A program made the position numbers and the translations under genes. From SAR324 cluster bacterium (GTDB taxonomy: Bacteria; SAR324; JACQKK01): DNA of 53,084 nucleotides. Of the stretch, positions 16,107 through 25,000 are shown piece by piece (the stretch's first letter is position 1; every line of letters starts with the position of its first letter). A model generated the notes under the pieces. The model was not told the DNA's origin. It made no database searches and saw only the letters and a program-made list of their open reading frames with translations. The stretch covers positions 1-53,084 of the forward strand of contig JACZRV010000013.1 of the NCBI GenBank assembly GCA_022574555.1, read 5' to 3'.

Positions 16107-18667
16107 TGCCGTTTCTGGCCGTAATGCGGGGACAGCTGCGTTATTGGCGGTCACATCGGCTCCAGGTGGCACTCGTCTTGATGGGCGTTGTCGTGGGCGT
16201 GGCGGTCTACACTGCGATAAGGTCGGCCAATCAGAGCGCATTGGATGCTTTTCACGAGGGGATGGGGGGGCTGTCGGGAAAAGCCACCCATCGGGTTTAT
16301 AGTCCCGGCGGGGGCGGCGTGCCGGAATCGGTATTTCCCTTGTTGGTATCGGCCAAAGGGGTGCGCTCCGCGGTGCCGATTATGGAAGCACGCGCCCGAT
16401 TGGCGGAAGACAGGGATATCGTCGTCACGGTCTCCGGTGTCGATCTGGCTACGGGCCAGGAAATGGTTGCCTTTGCCGCGTTCGGAGCGGACGCTGCACG
16501 GGAAAATGACGAACCCCCTCTTGGGGCGGAGATATTTTTAAGGCTGATCGGCGAGCCCGGTACCGCGCTCGTCGCGGCCCCCTTCGCGGCGTCCCAAGGC
16601 CTCGCTCCGGGCGATGAGATTGCACTGAGTGTCGCGGGCCAAATTCGCCGGCTCACCGTGATTGGTCAGTTCGAGCCCCCGGGGGCTGAAATTGCCGGCA
16701 GCGCCCGACTGCTCATCGTAGATCCCGCCACATTCCAGGAGGTTTTCGGACGGTTCGGGCGGCTGGATGAAGTGCGTTTGACCATCGAATCGGGTGCAGA
16801 AGGGGAAGTCCGATCCGTTCTGCCCGCGGGCTTGACCCTTGAGCCTGTCGGGAGCCGGGCAGAACGGGTCACGGCGATGACCGCCTCGTTCCGGCTCAAC
16901 TTGGAAGCGTTGGGCCTTTTTTCATTGGTCGTCGCGGTATTCCTCATCTTCAATGCGGCCACCTTTTCCGTGTTGCAGCGGCGGCCGGCCATGGCCATCA
17001 TGCGCTGCCTGGGTGCCAATGCCCGCGCCATTCTCGTTTCGGTGCTCGGTGAGGCACTGATTATCGGCTTCATCGGCGGTCTGCTCGGGGTTTTCTTCGG
17101 TGGTTGGCTCGCCTCGATGATGGTCGCGGGGACGGCCTCGACGATATTCGAGCTGTTTCTCTTGGAAGAAACGTCCCCGGTTGAGGTGCAAGGCGCGGCC
17201 GGGTCGATGGTCGAGGGCGTATTGCTCGGCATCGCGGCCACCGTGGCCGGTGCCTTGGTGCCGGCCCTGGAAGCCGCCCGTGTGCCGCCCTTGCACGCGC
17301 TTCGCGGGGAATGGGGCCGCCGAAGGAACCACACAACGATCGCGATCTGGACCGTGTTGGCCGTGGTGGCTCTGGGGAGCGGCGGCCTACTGGCGTGGCC
17401 GGATCGTGGCTCATTGGTTGCCGCGCTTTTGGCCGCAATACTGGTGGCTTTGGGCGGGGCCATGCTCTCGCCACTGGCCCTCACCGCGGTCGGCAAGGCC
17501 GCGATTCCGCTACTGGGCTGGCTGGGGGGCGCACCGGGCCGATTGGCCGGCCGCAATCTTGTACGCTATCTGGGACGCTCAGGCATCGCCACGGCCAGCC
17601 TGATGGTCGCTCTTTCCCTTTGGCTGGCGACTTCCATCACCGTGGGCTCCTTCCGGAAAACCTTCGAGGTATGGCTGGATCAGACGGTCAGCGCGGATAT
17701 CTATATCGTACCATTGGAAGGCGGCGGCAGCAGCTTTACCGAAAGGCTGCTACCCAGGTTGCGGCAATTGACAGGCGTCCGTGACTCGAACGAGCTTCGC
17801 CGGCGGCGAATTGTCCTGGGCGACAGGCATGTGGCGCTGATCGGTATCGATATCGCGGCGTTTTCGAGGAACGCCCACCTGCCCATGGACGTAAAGGACA
17901 AACAGGCGGCCTATACACAAGTCCTTGAAGGCGCTGCCCTGGTTTCGGAAACCCTTGCCTATCCCCTCGGCTTGCGCACCGGCGACACCCTTTCGCTGCC
18001 GGTTGCGGGAGGAACGCATAAGCTGACCATTGCGGCCGTGGTGCAGAACTACTCGGCGCCTTCGGGGATCATTTACCTGGATTGGGAGACCTATCAGGCG
18101 CTGTACGGGCCAGAACCCGCCGCCGGTGTTGCGCTTTGGACGGATGCGGGGACCGACCGGCAAGAATTGATCCGGCTCATCGAAGGTTTGCCGGGAGGCG
18201 ATCAAGTGCGCCTGATCCCCAACGCCGGATTGCGTGAATCGGCCTTGCAACTGTTCGATCGTACGTTCGCCATCACTGCCGTCATGCGTAACCTGGCCGC
18301 GTTCATCGCGTTCGTGGCCGTGGTCAGCGCCCTCACTGCTTTGTTGGAGGAACGGCGCCGCATCCTGGGTTACATGAGGGCCATCGGGCTCTCCCGCCGG
18401 CAACTGGGCTTCTCGCTGGCCGTCGAGGCGGGGCTGATTGCGTTCACCGCGACGCTGCTGAGTTGGGGGGTGGGGCTGGCCATGTCGGTCGTGCTGATAT
18501 TCGCCGTCAACAAGCGGGCCTTTGGGTGGACGTTGCAATTCCACCCCGCCGAAGGGCCCTACCTGGCTCTCGCCGGAGTGGCCCTGGGCGCGGCGTTGCT
18601 GGGAAGCCTGTACCCCATCCGAGAGGCCGGCAGGCTTTCCGTGAGCGCCACGATCCGGGAGGAATGA
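16103..18667 (+). CDS. Large FtsX-type ABC permease with two permease domains
   Basis: 854 residues. The N-terminal helix LQVALVLMGVVVGVAVYTAI leads into a periplasmic domain, then an FtsX domain with three helices (about 265-430), a central helix pair, a second periplasmic domain and a last three-helix FtsX domain (about 710-850) ending with NKRAFGWT and LYPIREAGRLS. This fused, duplicated build is that of YbbP or AttFG-like permeases, which probably move lipophilic compounds or lipoproteins out of the inner membrane and do not import. ATG 16103 overlaps the ATPase stop, and its own stop overlaps the next start (ATGA at 18664), so the three genes are tightly coupled. Substrate is unknown. 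Confidence 0.85.
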   Translation: MMPFLAVMRGQLRYWRSHRLQVALVLMGVVVGVAVYTAIRSANQSALDAFHEGMGGLSGKATHRVYSPGGGGVPESVFPLLVSAKGVRSAVPIMEARARLAEDRDIVVTVSGVDLATGQEMVAFAAFGADAARENDEPPLGAEIFLRLIGEPGTALVAAPFAASQGLAPGDEIALSVAGQIRRLTVIGQFEPPGAEIAGSARLLIVDPATFQEVFGRFGRLDEVRLTIESGAEGEVRSVLPAGLTLEPVGSRAERVTAMTASFRLNLEALGLFSLVVAVFLIFNAATFSVLQRRPAMAIMRCLGANARAILVSVLGEALIIGFIGGLLGVFFGGWLASMMVAGTASTIFELFLLEETSPVEVQGAAGSMVEGVLLGIAATVAGALVPALEAARVPPLHALRGEWGRRRNHTTIAIWTVLAVVALGSGGLLAWPDRGSLVAALLAAILVALGGAMLSPLALTAVGKAAIPLLGWLGGAPGRLAGRNLVRYLGRSGIATASLMVALSLWLATSITVGSFRKTFEVWLDQTVSADIYIVPLEGGGSSFTERLLPRLRQLTGVRDSNELRRRRIVLGDRHVALIGIDIAAFSRNAHLPMDVKDKQAAYTQVLEGAALVSETLAYPLGLRTGDTLSLPVAGGTHKLTIAAVVQNYSAPSGIIYLDWETYQALYGPEPAAGVALWTDAGTDRQELIRLIEGLPGGDQVRLIPNAGLRESALQLFDRTFAITAVMRNLAAFIAFVAVVSALTALLEERRRILGYMRAIGLSRRQLGFSLAVEAGLIAFTATLLSWGVGLAMSVVLIFAVNKRAFGWTLQFHPAEGPYLALAGVALGAALLGSLYPIREAGRLSVSATIREE

Positions 18668-19887
18668 ATCGTGCCCATCATACCGTGCGCAAAATGAGCG
18701 CCACCTGTGCAATTTCCCGTCGCCATCACCGCGCCCGGACGCTGGCGGCTGCCATCATGTCCGCGGTGCTCTGGTTTGCATCGGAGGCCCTAGGCAACGA
18801 AAATTCTGCCAGCGGGATTTCCGCCGGCGGATCTGGGGCATTCCGCGTGGCGGAGGGCCGGCGGGATTGGCAATTTCCACGAGACCACGGCCGGCACCCG
18901 GATTTCCGGCTCGAGTGGTGGTATTACACCGGGATTTTGCGAGCCGACGACGGCAGGCGATTCGGTTTCCAGGTCACGTTTTTTCGACGTGGCCTGTCTC
19001 CCACCGCGCCCCGGCGGGAGTCGGCTTGGCGCACCTGGTCCCTGTATGCCGCCCAGGCCGCACTCACCGATCTTGAGACGGGGCGGTTCCTTCATCAGGG
19101 GCGGTTGGGGCGCGACGCCCTGGGCATCGCCGGCGCCGATATGGATCGGCATCGGGTCTGGCTGGCGGGTTGGCGGGCGGAGCCGTTGCCGGGCGAACCC
19201 CACGGCACCCGGCTCACGATTTCCGGCGGCGCCTTCGCTCTGGATTTGCAATTGCGCGCCACGCGGCCCCCTGTGTTACATGGAGAAAAGGGGTTGGACC
19301 GCAAGGGCGCTGAATTCGGTCAGGCCTCGTGGTATTACTCCCTCACCCGGCTCGCAACCGTCGGCGAGATCACCTTGGATGGCGATCGGGTTCCGGTTAG
19401 GGGCACGGCTTGGATGGATCACGAGTTCGGCACCAGCCAACTCGGCCCCGATCTGGCCGGGTGGGATTGGTTCGGGTTGCGCCTGGACGATGGATCGGAC
19501 CTGATGCTCTACCGCCTCAGAAGGCGCGACGGCACCTTCGATCCCGCGTCGGGAGGATCCTGGATCGGGCCCTCGGGAAATCGCCGGCCCATATCCCTGG
19601 GCCTGGGCAGCGATACCGTATTCGAACCGCTCCGCTGGTGGAAGAGCCCGGCTACCGGCGCCCGCTACCCGGTGGCATGGCGCATCGTCCTGCCCGGATT
19701 GGATCTGGAGCTTGAGGTTGAGCCCCTGCTCGACGCGCAGGAACTGGCCCCCACTCCGGGTATTCCCTTTGCGTACTGGGAAGGGGCGGTGAGCGTGCGG
19801 GGCCAACGAGCCGGACGGCCCATCGGCGGCGAAGGCTACCTGGAACTCACCGGCTACGGTGGGGAATTGGGAGCTGTATTCCGTTGA
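18664..19887 (+). CDS. AttH/CrtC-like lipocalin-domain protein, exported
   Basis: 407 residues from ATG 18664, overlapping the permease stop. A hydrophobic stretch (about 31-44, ALEALG-type end) is a probable signal peptide, set back from the start by a basic run, so the true start may be a few codons later. The mature part has two lipocalin-like halves: RLEWWYYTGILRADDGRRFG with FQVTFFRRG, then ASWYYSLTRL, GTAWMDHEFG and DWFGLRLDDGSDLMLYRLR. These are the marks of the AttH/carotenoid 1,2-hydratase (CrtC) family. AttH proteins are periplasmic and occur with ABC transporters. It probably receives or modifies the hydrophobic cargo; hydratase activity cannot be claimed as no carotenoid genes are near. 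Confidence 0.82.
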   Translation: MNRAHHTVRKMSATCAISRRHHRARTLAAAIMSAVLWFASEALGNENSASGISAGGSGAFRVAEGRRDWQFPRDHGRHPDFRLEWWYYTGILRADDGRRFGFQVTFFRRGLSPTAPRRESAWRTWSLYAAQAALTDLETGRFLHQGRLGRDALGIAGADMDRHRVWLAGWRAEPLPGEPHGTRLTISGGAFALDLQLRATRPPVLHGEKGLDRKGAEFGQASWYYSLTRLATVGEITLDGDRVPVRGTAWMDHEFGTSQLGPDLAGWDWFGLRLDDGSDLMLYRLRRRDGTFDPASGGSWIGPSGNRRPISLGLGSDTVFEPLRWWKSPATGARYPVAWRIVLPGLDLELEVEPLLDAQELAPTPGIPFAYWEGAVSVRGQRAGRPIGGEGYLELTGYGGELGAVFR

Positions 19888-19919
19888 ATATCTTATCGCC
19901 CAATTAATGGGAGACCGGC

Positions 19920-21290
19920 ATGGCCGACATCGCCTGGAGAAGTCTCATCACCCGCGAGAGGGTCGGCTGGGTGCTCTACGACTGGGCCAACAGCGCCTTC
20001 GTGCTGTGCGTGATCACCGTGATCGGTTCGGCCTACTTCGTCGAGCTGTTCAGGGCCGCCGCCCTCCAGGCGGGGGATCTTCTCGTGGGGGACCAGCCGG
20101 CGATGGCGGTATTCGGTGTGGTTCTGCCCGCGGCTTCGGTGTGGTCCTTCATCGTGGGCGGCTCGGCGCTGGTCGTGGCCCTCTCCTCTCCCTTCCTGGG
20201 CGCCATCGCCGACGCAGCGGGCGCCCGGAAGAAATTCCTGCAGACTTACTGCCTGATCGGCGTGCTGGCCACAATGGCCCTGTGGTTCGGACTGCCCTGG
20301 TGGGCGGTGGGGCTGTTGATCCTGGCGGGCAACATCGCTTTCGAGGGCGGAAACGTCTTTTACAACGCCTTCCTGCCGGACATCGCCCCTTCCGTGGAGC
20401 GGGACATGGTCTCCAGTGCCGGATACGCCGCCGGCTATGTGGGCGGTGCGCTGGTGCTGATCATCTCGCTTTTCGTGTTCATTCTTCCCAGCAGGGACGT
20501 TCATACGCCGTTCCTGCTGATCGGTCTCTGGTGGGGAGGGTTCGCGCTGGTCGCCTTTGCGTTGCTCCGGGAACAACCCGGCCGGACTTTCCCACGCAGC
20601 GCAGGAAACATGGTCGGTGAAGCCTGGAGGGAGCTGAAGACCACGGCGCGTAACGTGCGTAATTACCCTCAGGCGGCCCTGTTCCTCGTCGCCTTTCTCT
20701 TGTACAACGACGGCGTGATGACCATCATTACCAACGCCACACCGTTCGCACTGGATAACATTTACGTGGATAGCTCTCTCTCCGCCAAGGTGGAGATGAC
20801 CCATCTCATTCCGGCCATCATCATCGTGCAGCTGATCGCCGTTCCCGGCTCATTCTTCTGTGCTTGGCTGGCGACCCGCTTCGGAGAGAAACTGGCGATC
20901 TACTTCACCCTGGTGGTCTTTACCGCCGTCGTGGCGTACGGCCAGGTGATCGAAATATTGTCCGAGTTCTACGTCATGGCCATGCTGATCGGCGTGGTTC
21001 TGGGTGGCGTGCAGGCCATCAGCCGTTCCGTGTTCGCTTCCCTGATTCCTCGGGGCAAGAACGCCGAGTTCTTCGCATTCTTCGCCCTCAGCGGAAAGTT
21101 CTCCGCAGTGGTGGGTCCGTTCATTTACGGACTTTCGGTGTGGCTCACGGGCAGCACCCGCATCGCCCTGCTGAGTCTGGTGATCTTCTTCGTCTTGGGC
21201 GGCGTGATCCTCTATTACGTCGACCTTACCGCCGGCAGAGAACAAGCCCTGGCCACAGGAAACGGCGCCCCGCCGGGTGGGAAACGGTGA
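19920..21290 (+). CDS. MFS transporter of the UMF1/Atg22-like family
   Basis: 456 residues with about twelve hydrophobic helices. The start RVGWVLYDWANSAFVLCVIT is the family signature (YDWANSA), followed by FLGAIADAAGARKKFL, the cytoplasmic loop that matches MFS motif A, and GGVQAISRSVFASLIPRGKN in the second half. UMF1-type members are thought to export small molecules such as amino acids or siderophore-like compounds in bacteria; the substrate cannot be read. It lies 32 bases after the AttH-like gene and its stop overlaps the next GTG start, placing it inside the operon. ATG 19920 is preceded by GGGAGA. Confidence 0.85.
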   Translation: MADIAWRSLITRERVGWVLYDWANSAFVLCVITVIGSAYFVELFRAAALQAGDLLVGDQPAMAVFGVVLPAASVWSFIVGGSALVVALSSPFLGAIADAAGARKKFLQTYCLIGVLATMALWFGLPWWAVGLLILAGNIAFEGGNVFYNAFLPDIAPSVERDMVSSAGYAAGYVGGALVLIISLFVFILPSRDVHTPFLLIGLWWGGFALVAFALLREQPGRTFPRSAGNMVGEAWRELKTTARNVRNYPQAALFLVAFLLYNDGVMTIITNATPFALDNIYVDSSLSAKVEMTHLIPAIIIVQLIAVPGSFFCAWLATRFGEKLAIYFTLVVFTAVVAYGQVIEILSEFYVMAMLIGVVLGGVQAISRSVFASLIPRGKNAEFFAFFALSGKFSAVVGPFIYGLSVWLTGSTRIALLSLVIFFVLGGVILYYVDLTAGREQALATGNGAPPGGKR

Positions 21291-22066
21291 GCGGGGCCGA
21301 AACCCACCGCATTCAGATGGGGGCGGATGCGTGGATCGTCGTCGATTGGATCCCGCCCCGCTGGGGCCATGCCACTGCCGTATTCGTGCACGGCATGGGC
21401 TCACACCGGCGCGGCGATAAGGCCCTGCACTTCGCCGACCGGTTCGCGGCGCGGGGCTGGGGATTTTTGGCGCCCGATCTGCGGGGCCACGGCGAGTCCC
21501 ACGGCGCGATCCGGGACATGACCTTCAGCGGCCTCTTGGCCGATTTGGAGTGCGCCATGGAATGGGCGTCGGGCCGCACCGGTGGCGAAAAATCGCCGAT
21601 CTTGCTGATCGGCTCCAGCATGGGCGGCGCTCTGGCGGCGTGGCATACCGTGTGTCATCCGGGGCGCGTTTCGGGCGTGGTGATGATCGCGCCCGCGCTC
21701 TCTTTCCCCCAGATCCTCACAGCCAAGCTGACCCATGAGGAAATCGCCGCGTGGCGGCGGGAGGGTTCGCGGCGGATCACCAGCCGCTGGATCGACCTGG
21801 AATTAGGCTACGGCCTGGTGGAAGACGCGCGCAAATATGAACCGCAAAGACTGGTGCGCGACTATACGGCCCCCACGCTGATCTTCCACGGCATGGCGGA
21901 CGATGCCGTCCCCTGGCAGGGCAGCCTGGATTTCGTCCAAGCGAACGGATCGCCGCAGATCGACTTGATGCTCTTCAAGGGCGGGGAGCACCGCCTGACC
22001 GCCCAAAAAGAACGCCTTTTCGATTGCGCGATTTCGTGGTGGGAGGGGCTGAGCCGCTCGGATTAG
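21287..22066 (+). CDS. Alpha/beta hydrolase (monoacylglycerol lipase-like)
   Basis: 259 residues from GTG 21287, which overlaps the MFS stop (GTGA). The fold markers are in order: oxyanion HG in VFVHGMGSHRRG, DLRGHGES, the nucleophile elbow LIGSSMGGALAA (GxSxG), the acid in FHGMADDAVPW and the catalytic His in KGGEHRL. The closest style is the serine-aminopeptidase S33/monoglyceride lipase group. No signal peptide, so cytoplasmic. It ends the five-gene operon, and its last four bases overlap the end of the convergent glutamate dehydrogenase gene. A role in hydrolysing the ester cargo of the transporter is an inference from operon position. Confidence 0.88.
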   Translation: MSGAETHRIQMGADAWIVVDWIPPRWGHATAVFVHGMGSHRRGDKALHFADRFAARGWGFLAPDLRGHGESHGAIRDMTFSGLLADLECAMEWASGRTGGEKSPILLIGSSMGGALAAWHTVCHPGRVSGVVMIAPALSFPQILTAKLTHEEIAAWRREGSRRITSRWIDLELGYGLVEDARKYEPQRLVRDYTAPTLIFHGMADDAVPWQGSLDFVQANGSPQIDLMLFKGGEHRLTAQKERLFDCAISWWEGLSRSD

Positions 22067-25000
22067 ATGCGGTCCAATCTGTCGACGACGACCCCCAGCG
22101 AAACCAGGCCGGGAAGCTTTTGCTCCAGCAGTGAGGCCAGCGCGGTGCGGTAAGCATTCCAGGTGGACTCTTTGCCGGTCAGGTAATCGCCCACCCAATC
22201 CGCCGGCCGCCGATTTGCACAATGGCTCAGGATGGCGTCCAGCTTCGATTGATAGGCTCGGGTCAGCTTGTGTCTGAGTGTATCGGCAAACTCAATTTGC
22301 CAGGCATCCACCAATGACATTTCGACCAGCGCCTGGTGCAACCGGTCGAATTGGAAATGCTTCTCGACCTGTGAAATCAGCGTCAGGGCCGATGCCGCCT
22401 TCAGCTTCCCGGTCGTGACCAGGTGATAAAATTCCATGAATCGGCCCATGTGCGGCAGATGGCTGGCAAATAGCGCGGCTTCTGGCGGCATTCCCGCCTT
22501 TCGCAATTCCCGCGACTGGGATTCCATGACCTTTTGCAGGTCTGCTGCCAGTGAGCCGGCCAGACCGTTCTTGAATTTTGCCATGGCCGCGCCCGTCTCC
22601 GCGATCAAGCTGAAGGTGCGCCGCCGGTGCGGCAGGTGTAGCAGCATCCACTGGGTTACGTTGGCCAGCACGGCCTCCAGCTTTGCAAGCAGAGACAGAC
22701 CCAATTCCGCCGGCAGCACCAGGTTTGATCCGTACACCGCATCGCGCAGCGCACGCCCCTGTACGATTTCGTCCGCCAGCACATAGGCCTGTACCACCTG
22801 CCACCATTCTTTACCGGTAAAGGCCGCGGTGTCATGGATGAAGGTCATTCCGGCCTGGTTGACGACCTGATTGGCCAGCACCGTACCGATAATCTGACGC
22901 TTGAGTGGATGATGGGTCTCCTTCAGGGGATGCTTTTTGAGCAGAGACCCTGGGAAATACCTCTCAAAATGGCCCGCCAAGTATGGATCGTCAAGGAGCG
23001 GCGAGGTCTCCAATCGGTCGAACAAGGCAATCTTGGTATAGGCCATCAGCACCGCCAGGATGGGACGCGGTATGCCAGCCCGTTGTGATTTGAGCTGTGC
23101 GAAATATGGGGCGGGAGGGATGTGTTCCGTTTGCGGATCCAGCTCACCGTCGGCGGTCAACTTTTCCATCAGCCGCAGAAAGGGCTGCATGTCGATTCGT
23201 GAGCGCTCATGGTCCATGGAAAGCACCATGGTCTGCAAGGCGTTGTCATGAAGGCAGTCTTCGGTGACCTCCAACTCAAGACTTCTCACCAGGGCGTTGC
23301 GGGCTGCCCTATCCGGGATCGCTCCCGAATTCATCAGCTCCCGCATCAGGATTTTCAGGTTGACCTCGTGATCCGACATGTCGACACCGCCCGAATTGTC
23401 GATGGCGTCGCTGTTCACCAAGGTGCCTTGCCGATCCAATTCGATGCGTGCGCGCTGCGTAATGCCCAGATTGCCTCCCTCTCCGATCACTCGGACGCGG
23501 ACATCGCCGGCATCGACCCGTACTGTATCGTTGGTCGTGTCCCCCGCGTCGGCGTGATTTTCCGCAGAAGATTTGATGTAAGTTCCGATTCCGCCGTTCC
23601 AGAGCAGATCCACTTCCATGGAGAGCAAAGCTCGGATCAATTCTTCGCCCGTCATTTCCGTCACGCCGGTATTCAGCATGGTCCGCACCTGCGGGCTGAG
23701 TGGTATGGCCTTGGCGTTTCTGGAATATACGCCACCACCGCTGCTGATCGCCTTTGCATCGTAATCGCACCAGGAGCTTCCCCGCAGGCGGAAAAGCCGG
23801 CGCCGTTCCTTGTAGGAGCGGGCGGGGTGCGGGTCGGGGTCCAGTAAAATATGACGGTGGTTGAATGCGGCGACCAACTTGATGGCCCGGCTGCAAAGCA
23901 TGCCATTGCCGAACACGTCGCCGCTCATATCGCCGATGCCCAATACCCGCACCGGTTCTTTCTGCACGTTGATTCCCAATGCCCAAAAATGGTGGCTGAC
24001 CGATTCCCAAGTACCACGGGCGGTGATTCCCACGATCTTGTGGTCGTAACCCTGGGAGCCGCCCGAGGCAAAGGCATCACCCAGCCAAAACCCCTGCTCG
24101 ACCGATATACCGTTGGCGGTGTCGGATAGGTGGGCGGTGCCCTTGTCCGCCGCGACGACCAGATACGGGTCGTCGCCGTCGTGGCGCACCACCCGTTCGG
24201 GAGGCACCACTCGGGCACCCTTCATATTGTCGGTTATTGAGAGCAGGGCGCGGATGAATTCGCAATATTGGGCATCGCCCGCCGCTCGCACGTTGCCGTT
24301 CCACGGCGCAAGATCCTTGACTACGAACCCGCCCTTGGCGCCGTTGGGCACGATGATCGCGTTTTTCTTCACTTGGGTCGCCATCAGACCGAGAATCTCG
24401 GTGCGGAAATCGTCGGGCCGATCGCTATAGCGGATCCCTCCCCGGGCGATCATGCCGTTACGCAGGTGCGTTCCCAGAAAATGGGGACCGTGGACGAATA
24501 TCTCGTACATCGGATGGGGGAGGGGCAAATCGTCTACCGCAGCGCAGCGCAGCTTGATGGCGAGGACCGGGTTTTCCGGGTCACGGAAGTAGTTGGTACG
24601 CACAGTACTCTTCACCAGATTATGCATCCGCTTGAAAATTCGGTCCTCGGTCAGATTGTCAATTTCCTGCAGGGTAGCGAAGAGAGCCTTGCCTGCGGCC
24701 CGTTCTCCTGCTTCCCGTTGATCGGGTTTCAAGCCCGGGTCGAACAAAGAACAAAACATGGCGTAAAGCGCCCGCGTCGCCCCGCTGCGCCGAACCAGAG
24801 TCTCGTCGATGGTGCGCCTGGTATAGACCGTACCCACCTGCATCAGGTAGTCGCGAAGGAGCATCATCAGATTGATGGGCCGCCACCCGAAATCGCACGT
24901 GATCAACAGCGCGTTCAACGGGTCGTTTTCCAATCGCCCATGTAGAATGCCGAGTATCAGCTCGCTCAATGACTGCTGGTGCTTGATCGATGACAGGGCG

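Noticed and set aside
23209..23847. 212-residue plus-strand frame inside the glutamate dehydrogenase gene
   Set aside because: It overlaps the catalytic core of the dehydrogenase on the opposite strand and has no recognisable motif.
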